The position numbers were made by a program, and so were the translations under genes. 64,000 nucleotides of DNA, from assembly GCF_002245655.1 (NCBI RefSeq), contig NZ_NOIH01000015.1:186001-250000 (forward strand), written 5' to 3'. The notes under the pieces are model-generated. The model was not told the DNA's origin. It was given only the letters and a program-made list of their open reading frames with translations, and ran no database searches. Shown here piece by piece: positions 17,087-25,031 of the stretch; the stretch's first letter is position 1, and each line of letters starts with the position of its first letter. The stretch is from Thauera propionica (lineage in GTDB: Bacteria; Pseudomonadota; Gammaproteobacteria; Burkholderiales; Rhodocyclaceae).

Positions 17087-17692
17087 TCAGGCGAGCCCTT
17101 CGGCCTTCAACGCAGCCTGGACGGCCGGACGGGCGGCAACGCGCGCCTGAAAGGCGGTCAGGTTGGACCAGCGCGACAGGTCGATCTTGACGTAGGGCAT
17201 CCAGCTCAGCACGGTGAAAAGGTAGGCATCGGCCACGCTGAAACCGTCGCACAGCAGATACGCCTTGCCCGCCAGTTCGCCGTTCGTGTAGTCAAGCCGG
17301 CGCTCAAGGTTGGCCATCGCCGCAGCCTTCCAGGCGTCACCCGAAGCGGGGCTGAAGAAAGGTGTGCACGATCGATGCAGTTCGGTACCGATGAAGGTCA
17401 GCCACGACTGCAGGCGGTAGCGCTCCAGCGTGCCGTCGGCCGGGACAAGCTTCTTCTCTGGCACACGGTCCGCGAGGTACTGCAGGATCGCCGGCCCTTC
17501 GGTCAGCAGTTCGCCCGTGTCGAGCACCAGCGCCGGCACGTAGCCCTTGGCGTTGATCTGCATGAAGTCCGCGCCGCTGGCCGTCACCTTGGTCTTCAGA
17601 TCGACCGCTTCGGTCTCGTAAGGAAGGCCGGTTTCCTCGAGGACGATGTGCGAGGCCAGCGAGCAGGCACCCGCTTTGTAATAGAGCTTCAT
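17087..17692 (-). CDS. glutathione S-transferase (beta-class-like)
   Basis: A 201-residue cytosolic GST. The N-terminal thioredoxin-like domain (MKLYYKAGACSLASHIVLEE) includes the Cys10 and Ser/His arrangement of bacterial beta-class enzymes, then YVPALVLDTGELLTE for glutathione binding. The all-helical C-terminal domain carries FSVADAYLF. It conjugates or reduces electrophiles with glutathione. The ~95 bp upstream contain no other gene. Confidence 0.88.
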   Translation of the reverse strand: MKLYYKAGACSLASHIVLEETGLPYETEAVDLKTKVTASGADFMQINAKGYVPALVLDTGELLTEGPAILQYLADRVPEKKLVPADGTLERYRLQSWLTFIGTELHRSCTPFFSPASGDAWKAAAMANLERRLDYTNGELAGKAYLLCDGFSVADAYLFTVLSWMPYVKIDLSRWSNLTAFQARVAARPAVQAALKAEGLA

Positions 17693-17791
17693 GAGGCATG
17701 TCTCCGTCTTGTAGGGGAGACTGCAGTATGCCGCAGCCTTCGCGTCGCCACATGGCCCGGATGCCGGGGGCGACCGGCATGTAACGGCGGT

Positions 17792-18502
17792 TCAGCCCGG
17801 CGGCAGCATGCGTCCCAGCGCCGGACGCACGATACGGCGCAGACCCATCTCGGTGATGAACGCATCGCGGCTGTGTCCGAGCACCGTGCCGTAGCGTGCG
17901 CGCAACTCGCCCAGCAGGGCCACGCGGCGCCCCTTGATCGAATGGGCCGGGAAGACCAGCGTCTCGTCCGGCAGGTCGAAGACGCAGCGTGTCAGCGTGT
18001 CGTAAAGGCGCGAAGGCTCTGCCTCGTTATTGCCGACGGCGCAGCTCCCGAGGTCGAAAACATCGCCACAGAACAAGCGGTCGCGCCACAGGTAGCTGAC
18101 GCAGGTCGGGGTATGACCGGGAGTGGACAGCACATGGATGCACTCGCCTCCGATGCGCAAAGTCACACCCGCCTCGACTTCGAACACCTCGTGTCCGGCG
18201 TCAACAACCCGGGTCCCACCCCGCCTCATGACGAGCCGCGCCCCGCTACGGACGCAGAGCGCCGTGGCATCGTCGGTATCCACCTGATGCACATGTGTGC
18301 GCAACACCTTCGTGAGCCGCGCCTCATGTTCGGCCAACAGCGCCAGGATCAGTTCGGTCGTGCCGCATGGCGGGTCGACCACCACCGCCTCGCCACGCAG
18401 GCAAGCGATGAGCAGATACCCGATCAACTGCGTCTTCTGCCCCTCGATGGGAATGAAACAGAGCCCTTCGGCGGGCCCCTGCGGGAGAACGGCAGCATGC
18501 AT
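17792..18502 (-). CDS. metallo-beta-lactamase-fold protein with degenerate metal motif
   Basis: A 236-residue MBL-fold protein resembling persulfide dioxygenases/glyoxalase II. I take ATG 18502; longer N-termini are possible. The usual THxHxDH motif reads THVHQVDTDD, so the first two His are kept but the second-site Asp and His are shifted or lost. The later ligands STPGHTP, FCGDVFDLG and FPAHSIKG are intact. A mononuclear Fe enzyme, as in ETHE1, could still work, or it has a changed activity. It lies near the sulfur-linked peroxiredoxin operon but is divergent from it. Confidence 0.7.
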   Translation of the reverse strand: MHAAVLPQGPAEGLCFIPIEGQKTQLIGYLLIACLRGEAVVVDPPCGTTELILALLAEHEARLTKVLRTHVHQVDTDDATALCVRSGARLVMRRGGTRVVDAGHEVFEVEAGVTLRIGGECIHVLSTPGHTPTCVSYLWRDRLFCGDVFDLGSCAVGNNEAEPSRLYDTLTRCVFDLPDETLVFPAHSIKGRRVALLGELRARYGTVLGHSRDAFITEMGLRRIVRPALGRMLPPG

Positions 18503-18651
18503 GTCGCGAATCCAGGGAATGACTTGAGAACGGTTGCGCACGAATCGGCACGCACCTGACCTGAATGCCCTAACAAGTCGCGTGCCAGTCCCGCCGCGCC
18601 ACCATTCCTGCGAAACCTGCCGCTCTGCGCCCGCTTTCCAACGCACCGTCA

Positions 18652-18696
18652 CTGCCATCGCTGTCCGTGGCTGCCATCGATGACACAGATCGGCAG
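18652..18696 (+). promoter_or_regulatory. putative enhancer (UAS) for the peroxiredoxin sigma54 promoter
   Basis: CTGCCATCG occurs at 18652 and 18671, two helical turns apart, and GGCAG at 18692 forms an inverted copy. The block ends about 80 bp before the -24 GG. The same CTGCC/GGCAG words occur at the same relative place before two other operons here. Confidence 0.5.
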
Positions 18697-18773
18697 CGCC
18701 ATGGCGAGACATTCGGCGCCGATCGCCGGCACCACACGCCCCCTGCCGGTGGTTTGAACAGGGCAAGGACGCC

Positions 18774-18789
18774 TGGCACGTCACTTGCC
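18774..18789 (+). promoter_or_regulatory. sigma54 (-24/-12) promoter of the peroxiredoxin operon
   Basis: TGGCACG-tcac-TTGCC, with GG and GC exactly 10 nt apart, is an almost perfect sigma54 element. It lies 152 bp upstream of the peroxiredoxin ATG. Confidence 0.75.
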
Positions 18790-18878
18790 TCCTGGTGATA
18801 CATAGCGACGATTGCGCTAATGGCGTGGCAATTAAAGGCTCCTATCACTCCAATCCAGCAAAATAAATTGCCTTAAAT

Positions 18879-18897
18879 ATTAGCTTTTTCTTATATT
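18879..18897 (+). promoter_or_regulatory. shared AT-rich motif before peroxiredoxin
   Basis: ATTAGCTTTTTCTTATATT differs by one base from 24533-24551 and resembles 33761-33777. TTGCCT sits 17 bp before TTATAT, so it could be a sigma70 -35/-10 pair. AATATTAG and CTTATATT are also near-inverted repeats. It lies 45 bp upstream of the start codon. Confidence 0.5.
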
Positions 18898-18941
18898 TTA
18901 CGCGTCGCAAGACACTACCCTGACCACCACGGAGCACGATC

Positions 18942-19586
18942 ATGGAAAACGCACAGCAATTCAGCTTCCCCCGCCTGAACGAACCGGCCCCTGCATTCAG
19001 CGTCCGCACCACGCATGGTGAGCGGTCGCTCGAGGACTATCGCGGCAAGTGGCTGATCCTGTTCTCGCATCCCGCCGACTTCACCCCGGTTTGCACCACC
19101 GAGTTCATCGGTTTCGCCAATGCCGCGCCCAAGTTCGCCGAGATGAACTGCGAACTGCTCGGCCTGTCGATCGACAGCCTCTTCTCGCACCTGGCCTGGA
19201 CGCGCAACATCAAGGAAAAATTCGGCGTCGACATCCCGTTCCCGATCATCGAGGACATCAAGATGGATGTCGCCCGCGCCTACGGCATGGTCCATCCGGG
19301 CGCTGCCGATACCCAGGCCGTGCGCGCGACCTTCTTCATCGACCCCAATGGCGTAATGCGCGCCATGGTGTATTACCCGATGAGCAACGGCCGCAGCATC
19401 GACGAGTTCGTCCGCCTGCTGCAGGCGCTGCAGACCTCGGACACGCACGGTGTCGCCACCCCCGAAAACTGGTGCCCGGGCAAGGACGTGATCGTCTCCC
19501 CGCCCAAGACCGCCGAGGCGGCCGACAAGCGCGCCACCGAGGGTTACAACACGGTCGATTGGTACTTCTCCACCAGGTCGCTGTAA
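18942..19586 (+). CDS. peroxiredoxin, Prx6 (1-Cys-like) family
   Basis: A 214-residue thiol peroxidase that reduces H2O2, organic peroxides or possibly sulfur-derived oxidants. The catalytic Cys51 lies in HPADFTPVCTTE, and the C-terminal Prx6-type extension is present (PENWCPGKDVIVSP) with a second Cys that might act as resolving thiol. There is no signal peptide, so it is cytoplasmic. It is the first gene of an operon with a lipoamide-dehydrogenase-like flavoprotein and a DsrE-like protein, under the sigma54 element at 18774. Confidence 0.92.
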   Translation: MENAQQFSFPRLNEPAPAFSVRTTHGERSLEDYRGKWLILFSHPADFTPVCTTEFIGFANAAPKFAEMNCELLGLSIDSLFSHLAWTRNIKEKFGVDIPFPIIEDIKMDVARAYGMVHPGAADTQAVRATFFIDPNGVMRAMVYYPMSNGRSIDEFVRLLQALQTSDTHGVATPENWCPGKDVIVSPPKTAEAADKRATEGYNTVDWYFSTRSL

Positions 19587-19595
19587 GCCGCCCCC

Positions 19596-19628
19596 CGCCC
19601 TGCAGCGCGCCTCGCACGCTGCAGGGCG
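19596..19628 (+). terminator. hairpin between peroxiredoxin and flavoprotein genes
   Basis: Perfect 12-bp arms CGCCCTGCAGCG and CGCTGCAGGGCG with a 9-nt loop and no T-run. It is more likely an attenuator or mRNA-stabilising hairpin than a full terminator, since the next gene is co-directional 27 bp later. Confidence 0.5.
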
Positions 19629-19655
19629 TCACGCCAAGCGCGAAAAGGAGACCGA

Positions 19656-21080
19656 ATGACCAACGAAATCAAGACCGATGTCGCCATCATCGGCGCGGGC
19701 AGCGCCGGACTCTATGCGCTGCGCGAGGTGCGTCGTGCCGGGCGCGACTTCCTGCTGATCGACCGCGGCCCGCTTGGCACCACCTGCGCCCGGGTGGGCT
19801 GCATGCCCTCGAAGGTCGCACTGCATGCCGGTGCGGAGTGGGCGACACGCAAAGCCCTGGCCGGGATCGGCGCAAGCGGCGTCGAGGCCCTGTCCATCGA
19901 CCTTGCCGCGACCTGGGCAAGGCTGCGCGAACAACGCAACTTCTTCGCCAGCAGCGGCGCCAGCAAGGCTCGCGCCGCCGCCGGCGACAAACTCATCGAA
20001 GGCACGGCGCGCTTTCTCGACCCCACGCTCATCGAGGTCTCGTCGCCTGCCGGCCTGCAGCGCGTACGCGCCCGTACCGTCATCATCGCCACCGGTTCGC
20101 GCCCGGTCATGCCCGGCTGGCTGGACGACGTGCGCGATCGCGTGATCACGACCGACGCGCTCTTCGAACTCGACACGCTGCCGCGCAGCATCGGTATTCT
20201 CGGACTCGGTGCCATCGGGCTGGAAATGGGGCTCGCGCTATCCCGGCTCGGCATCCGCGTGGTCGGGGCAGACCTCGCACCGAATGTCGGCGGCATCGTC
20301 GATCCTGTGCTCGGCCAGCGCGCACGCGAACGTTTTGGCCAGGAGGTCGAACTCTGGCTGGGCACGCAGACCCGACTCGAGCGCAGTGCATCCGGCATTG
20401 TCATGCACGCGGACGGACGGAAGGCCGAGGTCGAACTGCTGCTCGCCGCCCTCGGCCGGCGTCCCAACGTCGACAGCCTGGGCCTGGAAGCCGCCGACTT
20501 CCCGCTCGACGAACGCGGCACCCCGCGCTTCGACCCGACAACCATGCAGGTTGGCGAGTTGCCGGTCTTCATCGCCGGCGACGCCAATGCGGACAGGCCG
20601 CTGATGCATGAGGCGGCCGACGAAGGCGCGATTGCCGGCTACAACGCTGCCCGCGAAACCTACACCCGCTTCTGGCGCAAGGTGCCACTCGGCATCGCCT
20701 TCTCCGACCCGGACATCGCCGCGGTCGGCATGCGCTTCGACGCCCTGCCCACCGAGGGGGTCGTCGTCGGCACCGCCAGCGGCGACAAGAACGGACGCGC
20801 CCGCATCCTCGGCGCCACCGACAGCCTGCTTCGCGTCTACGCCGACGCGACCGATGGCCGACTGCTCGGCGCCGCGATGGTCGCGACGGGCGGTGAACAT
20901 CTCGCCCATCTGCTGGCCTGGGCGATTCAGCGCGGCGAGACCGCGCACGACCTGCTGGCCTTGCCCTTCTACCACCCCGTAGTCGAGGAGATGTTGCAGG
21001 CGGCACTGCAGGACATCGTCGCGCAGTTACCGCCCCGCAACCCCTACCCGATCGGGCTCGCGCCCGTCGAACACCTTTGA
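19656..21080 (+). CDS. dihydrolipoamide-dehydrogenase-like disulfide oxidoreductase
   Basis: A 474-residue FAD/NAD(P)H disulfide reductase. The FAD motif is AIIGAGSAGLYALRE (~11), the redox-active disulfide GTTCARVGCMPSK (~45-57) and the NAD-binding site GILGLGAIGLEMG (~188). The dimer-interface His lies in PFYHPVVEEMLQAAL near the C-terminus. The GTTCxxxGCxPSK spacing is that of Lpd and mercuric reductase. No 2-oxoacid dehydrogenase genes adjoin it. The peroxiredoxin upstream and DsrE-like protein downstream suggest it regenerates a thiol or sulfur carrier, which is inference. Confidence 0.88.
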   Translation: MTNEIKTDVAIIGAGSAGLYALREVRRAGRDFLLIDRGPLGTTCARVGCMPSKVALHAGAEWATRKALAGIGASGVEALSIDLAATWARLREQRNFFASSGASKARAAAGDKLIEGTARFLDPTLIEVSSPAGLQRVRARTVIIATGSRPVMPGWLDDVRDRVITTDALFELDTLPRSIGILGLGAIGLEMGLALSRLGIRVVGADLAPNVGGIVDPVLGQRARERFGQEVELWLGTQTRLERSASGIVMHADGRKAEVELLLAALGRRPNVDSLGLEAADFPLDERGTPRFDPTTMQVGELPVFIAGDANADRPLMHEAADEGAIAGYNAARETYTRFWRKVPLGIAFSDPDIAAVGMRFDALPTEGVVVGTASGDKNGRARILGATDSLLRVYADATDGRLLGAAMVATGGEHLAHLLAWAIQRGETAHDLLALPFYHPVVEEMLQAALQDIVAQLPPRNPYPIGLAPVEHL

Positions 21081-21102
21081 ACTTGCCTGAAGGAGCATTG
21101 CC

Positions 21103-21519
21103 ATGAAGAAAGCCCTCGTTGCCCTCGCCATCGCCCTCGGTTCCACCGCCGCGCTCGCCGAGAAACCCGCCGTCACCGTCGTCCTCAATGCCCAGAGTCC
21201 GATGACCCAGGGCATGGCCATGGTGCTGGCCAACCAGATGCAGGAACAGGGCGCACAGGTCGACATCCTGCTATGCGATCACGCCGGCGACCTCGCACTC
21301 AAGGATGCCGGCGGCGAAGCGCTCAAGCCCAACAACGTGACACCGGCGCAACTGCTCGACGGCGCGCTGAAGAAGGGCGCCACCGCCTCGGTGTGCGCGC
21401 TCTACCTGCCCAACAGCGGCAAGAAGCCCGAAGACCTGAAGGACGGCATCAAGCCGGCCAAGCCGGCCGACATGGGCGCCGCCCTGCTGGAGCCGAACCG
21501 CAAGGTAATCGGTTTCTGA
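21103..21519 (+). CDS. exported DsrE-like protein
   Basis: A 138-residue protein with a clear Sec signal (MKKALVALAIALGSTAALAEK). The mature part resembles the DsrE/DsrF sulfur-relay fold (AVTVVLNAQSPMTQGMA) with two cysteines (LLCDHAGD at about 59 and ASVCALYLPN at about 99). A periplasmic sulfur-carrier or sensing role is inference. It follows the flavoprotein gene by 22 bp behind AAGGAG, and is the last gene of the operon. Confidence 0.68.
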   Translation: MKKALVALAIALGSTAALAEKPAVTVVLNAQSPMTQGMAMVLANQMQEQGAQVDILLCDHAGDLALKDAGGEALKPNNVTPAQLLDGALKKGATASVCALYLPNSGKKPEDLKDGIKPAKPADMGAALLEPNRKVIGF

Positions 21520-21527
21520 TTGCTACC

Positions 21528-21554
21528 TTCTATTGCAACTTTGTTGCCTTAGAA
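21528..21554. promoter_or_regulatory. 27-bp interrupted palindrome, candidate Zur-type operator
   Basis: TTCTA-N2-GCAAC-TTT-GTTGC-N2-TAGAA is symmetrical at every arm position except the two-base gaps. It lies 24 bp upstream of the DUF2946-like gene and its ZnuD-like partner. A zinc-uptake regulator is the natural candidate from context; the consensus assignment is inference. Confidence 0.5.
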
Positions 21555-21578
21555 AACACCCTGCCCTAGAATGCGGCG

Positions 21579-22043
21579 ATGTCCTGCGCCGCACCCGCAG
21601 CCCGGCCCCGCGCCGGGCTGCGTGCTTTCATCCTGTCGCTTCCGCACCCCCGCCGACTCGCCCGCCGCATCAGCGACGGACACGTTCTTGCCGGCAGGGC
21701 GCTGCTGCTCGTCCTGGCGCTCGCGCTGCTCGCCGTGCAGATCGAGGTGCACGCACATGCGCTGTCCCATCTGGCGGAGCCAACCCAGGCCGGCAGGAGC
21801 ACCACGACGAACGGCGCATCGCCGAGCGAGGAAGACGGCCGTCACGCCGGTGCGGTGTGCCTGGAATGCCTTGCGCTCGCCGCGCTCGATCTGCCTCCAG
21901 CCGCGCCGGCGTCCTTCACCTGCGACGCCGCCGGCGCCACGCTCCCGCCCATCGCCCTCCCTCAGGCCCCATCGTCCTCCAGCCCACGGCGGCCACGCTG
22001 CCGCGCGCCGCCGTCATCGGCCCTTTGCCCCATCCCCTGCTGA
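21579..22043 (+). CDS. DUF2946-like protein preceding a TonB receptor
   Basis: A 154-residue protein with one hydrophobic helix near residues 40-57 (ALLLVLALALLAVQIEVHAHA) that could be a signal or anchor. A His motif (HAHALSHL) follows, then CLECLALAAL and a long Pro/Ala/Ser tail. Short proteins of this kind with a His patch and CxxC are common directly upstream of metal-uptake TonB receptors. The Arg/Pro-rich last 30 residues may be non-conserved. It sits between the 27-bp palindrome and znuD. Confidence 0.5.
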   Translation: MSCAAPAARPRAGLRAFILSLPHPRRLARRISDGHVLAGRALLLVLALALLAVQIEVHAHALSHLAEPTQAGRSTTTNGASPSEEDGRHAGAVCLECLALAALDLPPAAPASFTCDAAGATLPPIALPQAPSSSSPRRPRCRAPPSSALCPIPC

Positions 22044-22153
22044 AACCGTCGGGTCCGTGACCCGGCCTGCATGACGCCTTCCCGTCCGGTGCGCTAACCC
22101 GGACGGAGGGTGGCCTTTGCCTTGCGCAAACAGAACACGAAGGAAGAACACCG

Positions 22154-24208
22154 ATGTCCAGGCTTCAAACCCTACCCACCCCGCTCATGCTGAGCCTCGC
22201 CCTCGCTTTCGGGTCCGCCGTCGCGCACGCGGACGACACCGCGCTTGCACCGGTCACGGTATCGGCGAGCGCGCTCGCGCTCGGCAGCGATCAGATGAGC
22301 ACCCCGGTCAGCGTGCTCGCCGGCGACGAACTCGTGCGCCGTCGTGCCGCCACACTCGGCGAAACGCTGACCGGCGAACCCGGCATCGCCGCCAGCCATT
22401 TCGGCGCCGGCGCCAGCCGGCCCATCATCCGTGGCATGGACGGGCCGCGCGTCAAGCTGCTGTCGGACGGCAGCGAGATCATGGACGCATCCACGATCAG
22501 CCCCGACCACGCCGTGGCGATCGAACCGATGCTGAGCGAACAGATCGAGGTGCTGCGCGGCCCGTCCGCGCTGGCCTATGGCGGCGGCGCGATCGGCGGC
22601 GTCGTGAATGTGCTCGACAAGCGCGTCCCCACCGCGGTCCCCGAACGCGGCGTCGAAGGCAGCGTGGAACTGCGTGCCGATAGTGTCGCTAACGGCGTCG
22701 CCGGCGCATTCGAAGTCACCGCGGGCAGCGGCAACCTCGCCTTCCACGCCGAAGGGCTCAAGCGCGACGCGCGCGACTACCGTGTCGGCGGCGGCTGGGA
22801 CCACAGCCGGGTCGAGGGCAGCTACAACCAGACCGAGACCGGCAGCCTCGGCGTTTCCTGGGTGGGCGAGCGCGGCTATCTCGGCCTAGCCTTCACCCGT
22901 CAGCAGAACGAGTACGGACTGCCCGGGCACAGCCATGAATACGAAGCCTGCCACCCGCACGGCAACCACCTGTACTGCGGCCACCACGGCGAGGAAGACG
23001 AGCACGAGCATGACCACGACGAACACGGCGGCACCCCGTACGTGAAGCTCGACAGTGATCGCTGGGACCTGCGCGGCGAACTGCTGGAACCCTTCGCCGG
23101 CTTCACCCGCGCCCGCCTGCGGGCGTCCTACACCGACTACGGCCACGACGAGATCGAGCAGGACGAAGGGATCGACAGCGTCGGCACCCGTTTCCGCAGC
23201 AAGGCCAGCGATGCCCGTGTCGAACTCGAGCATGCGCCGCTCGGCGGCTGGCGCGGCGTGCTGGGCCTGCAGACGGGCCGCCGCGACTTCCGCGCCGACG
23301 GCGACGAAGCCTACGTGCCCCCCACCGTGACGACCCGGCACGCGGCCTTCCTGATCGAGGAGTACACACTGGCCGACTGGCGCTTCGAAGCCGGCCTGCG
23401 TCACGAATGGCAGGACATCGACGTTGACAGCAGCACCCAGCGCGACCGCAGCCACCGCGGCAACTCGGTTTCGCTCGGTGCGGTGTGGAACTTCGCCCCG
23501 CAGTACAGCCTGGGCATGACGCTGTCGCGCACCCAGCGCCTGCCGACGGCGGAAGAGCTCTACGCACGCGGCATGCACATGGCGACCAGCACCTGGGAAC
23601 GCGGCAACCCCGACCTGAAGGCGGAGACGGCCAACAACGTCGACCTGACGCTGCGCAAGCTCACTGGGCCGACCACCTTCTCCGTCAGCGTGTTCCACAA
23701 CCGCATCGACGACTACATCCACGCGCGCACGCTCGACGCCCATGAGGACTTCCAGCTCATCGAGTACGCCCAGCGCGACGCCCGCTTCACTGGCATCGAG
23801 GGCGCCATCCGCCAGCAGCTCGACGCCACCTTCGGCCTGACGCTCTTCGGCGACTACGTTCGCGCCAAGCTCGAGGCCGGCGACGGCGACCGCGACCTGC
23901 CGCGCATCCCGGCTCATCGCGTCGGCCTGCGACTGGATGCCAAGTGGAATGCCTGGCGTGCCGAAGCCGAGGTCTATCGCGTCGGCCGCCAGGACGATGT
24001 CGCCGAGTTCGAGCGCGAAACGCCGGGCTACAACATGGTCAATGTCGGCCTGAGCTACAACGGCCGCTACAAGGCCACGCCCTGGCAGGTCTACGTCAAG
24101 GGCAACAACCTCGGCAACCAGCTGGCCTACGCGCACACCTCGTTCATCAAGAACGCCGCTCCGCTCGAGGGCCGCAACCTGAGCTTGGGCGTCCGCGTCT
24201 CGTTCTGA
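22154..24208 (+). CDS. znuD: TonB-dependent receptor, ZnuD-like (zinc)
   Basis: A 684-residue outer-membrane barrel with signal peptide (LMLSLALAFGSAVAHA). The plug domain is about 30-180 (GAGASRPIIRGMDGPRVK, VLRGPSALAYGGGAIGG). The 22-stranded barrel ends LSLGVRVSF with a C-terminal Phe. An extracellular loop at about 255-300 is packed with His, Asp, Glu and two Cys (HSHEYEACHPHGNHLYC, then EDEHEHDHDEHGG). This is the hallmark of ZnuD zinc piracy receptors. It would import Zn2+ using TonB-ExbBD. Regulation by the palindrome at 21528 is likely. Confidence 0.85.
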   Translation: MSRLQTLPTPLMLSLALAFGSAVAHADDTALAPVTVSASALALGSDQMSTPVSVLAGDELVRRRAATLGETLTGEPGIAASHFGAGASRPIIRGMDGPRVKLLSDGSEIMDASTISPDHAVAIEPMLSEQIEVLRGPSALAYGGGAIGGVVNVLDKRVPTAVPERGVEGSVELRADSVANGVAGAFEVTAGSGNLAFHAEGLKRDARDYRVGGGWDHSRVEGSYNQTETGSLGVSWVGERGYLGLAFTRQQNEYGLPGHSHEYEACHPHGNHLYCGHHGEEDEHEHDHDEHGGTPYVKLDSDRWDLRGELLEPFAGFTRARLRASYTDYGHDEIEQDEGIDSVGTRFRSKASDARVELEHAPLGGWRGVLGLQTGRRDFRADGDEAYVPPTVTTRHAAFLIEEYTLADWRFEAGLRHEWQDIDVDSSTQRDRSHRGNSVSLGAVWNFAPQYSLGMTLSRTQRLPTAEELYARGMHMATSTWERGNPDLKAETANNVDLTLRKLTGPTTFSVSVFHNRIDDYIHARTLDAHEDFQLIEYAQRDARFTGIEGAIRQQLDATFGLTLFGDYVRAKLEAGDGDRDLPRIPAHRVGLRLDAKWNAWRAEAEVYRVGRQDDVAEFERETPGYNMVNVGLSYNGRYKATPWQVYVKGNNLGNQLAYAHTSFIKNAAPLEGRNLSLGVRVSF

Positions 24209-24234
24209 CCGACGCCGGCGCTCCTCACCCCCGT

Positions 24235-24257
24235 CCCGGCCCCTCCTCGGGGCCGGG
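24235..24257 (+). terminator. GC hairpin after znuD
   Basis: Perfect 9-bp arms CCCGGCCCC and GGGGCCGGG with a 5-nt loop TCCTC, 27 nt after the znuD stop. No T-run follows, so it is a likely but unproven terminator. Confidence 0.5.
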
Positions 24258-24285
24258 GCCTGCCAGCCCCCCGTTCTGTCCGATC

Positions 24286-24344
24286 TGGCAGTGTTCGACT
24301 GCCATCACTGCCATCCGGGATACGGCTGGCATCACGCCTGCCAG
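24286..24344 (+). promoter_or_regulatory. putative enhancer (UAS), two inverted repeats
   Basis: TGGCAGT-N5-ACTGCCA (24286-24304) and CTGGCA-N7-TGCCAG (24326-24344) are both perfect inverted repeats, with a further CTGCCATC copy at 24308. They end 90 bp before the sigma54 -24 element, a typical distance for an enhancer-binding activator. Confidence 0.55.
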
Positions 24345-24433
24345 CTGTCCGCAACCGTCCGCCCCCACGGATGCTGCACGGCCTGTGCCGCACGCAGCCT
24401 CAACACCAGCCAGGAACCTGCCCTGGCGCTGCA

Positions 24434-24449
24434 TGGCATGGGGTTTGCT
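24434..24449 (+). promoter_or_regulatory. sigma54 (-24/-12) promoter of the PDO operon
   Basis: TGGCATG-gggt-TTGCT, with GG and GC 10 nt apart, is close to consensus. It lies 131 bp upstream of the DUF2141 ATG. Confidence 0.72.
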
Positions 24450-24532
24450 GCGTACAAGCTCCATAGGTCCGCGGGACGCCATCCAATCGACGCAAGCTAT
24501 CCCGGCAGAGTCCAAAAGCAATTGGACCAATA

Positions 24533-24551
24533 ATTAGCTTTTGCTTATATT
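24533..24551 (+). promoter_or_regulatory. shared AT-rich motif before DUF2141
   Basis: ATTAGCTTTTGCTTATATT, 18 of 19 identical to 18879-18897, lies 29 bp upstream of the start codon. TTGGAC sits 17 bp before TTATAT, so a sigma70 promoter reading is possible. The identity extends through the spacer, which a plain promoter would not require. Confidence 0.5.
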
Positions 24552-24579
24552 CACGCTTCGTGAACACAGGCCCCGAACC

Positions 24580-25011
24580 ATGACTTCCCATTTGCTCGTT
24601 TTCCTGCTTTCCGCCTCCGCCGTCGGCGCCGCCATGGCACAGCAGGCCACGCTCGACGTCAATCTGACCGGTATCCAGCATGCGAACGGCACGGTGCGTG
24701 TCGGGCTGTACCAGGACCCGAAGACCTTCCGCAAGGAGGCGCAGGCCGTCGCCATACAGCAGGTGCCGGCCAGCGCCGGTACGGTGACGGTGAGCTTCGA
24801 TGCGCTGCCACCCGGTCGCTACGCGATCATGGCCTATCACGACGAGGACGGTAACGGCGAACTCAACCGCCGTTTCGGCATGTTCCCGACCGAAGGCTAC
24901 GGCCTGTCGAACAATCCCACCGTGTCCGGCCCACCCGCATTCGCGGACAGTGCCTTCGAACTACCTGCCGGTACGGGCGCTGCCCGGATCAGCATCGACA
25001 TCCGCTACTGA
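24580..25011 (+). CDS. DUF2141 periplasmic protein
   Basis: A 143-residue protein from ATG 24580 with a Sec signal (HLLVFLLSASAVGAAMAQ). The mature part is a beta-sandwich of the DUF2141 type: TLDVNLTGIQHANGTVRVGL, ALPPGRYAIMAYHDEDGNGELN and FGMFPTEGYGLSNN. The biochemical role of the family is unknown. It leads the operon with a TDT transporter, persulfide dioxygenase and SulP permease. This ties it to sulfur metabolism here. Confidence 0.85.
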   Translation: MTSHLLVFLLSASAVGAAMAQQATLDVNLTGIQHANGTVRVGLYQDPKTFRKEAQAVAIQQVPASAGTVTVSFDALPPGRYAIMAYHDEDGNGELNRRFGMFPTEGYGLSNNPTVSGPPAFADSAFELPAGTGAARISIDIRY

Positions 25012-25031
25012 CATCCCTGCAAGGAAGAACG

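Larger units (their letters stand above)
18503..18941. other. 439-bp divergent regulatory region
   Basis: No credible gene. It holds a CTGCC/GGCAG repeat region (18652-18696), a sigma54 promoter (18774-18789) and an AT-rich tract (18860-18900) with a motif also found at 24533. All are placed for the plus-strand peroxiredoxin operon. Confidence 0.6.
24209..24579. other. 371-bp regulatory region before the DUF2141-PDO-SulP operon
   Basis: Holds a GC hairpin (24235-24257), two perfect TGGCA/TGCCA inverted repeats (24286-24344), a sigma54 promoter (24434-24449) and an AT-rich motif (24533-24551). An 80-codon Cys/His-rich ORF beginning with GTG 24291 lies inside but is not trusted. Confidence 0.6.

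Noticed and set aside
24291-24533. 80-codon Cys/His-rich ORF (start GTG 24291)
   Set aside because: It begins inside the TGGCAGT inverted repeat and spans the sigma54 element. The CH-rich start comes from the CTGCCATC repeats, and there is no ribosome-binding site.
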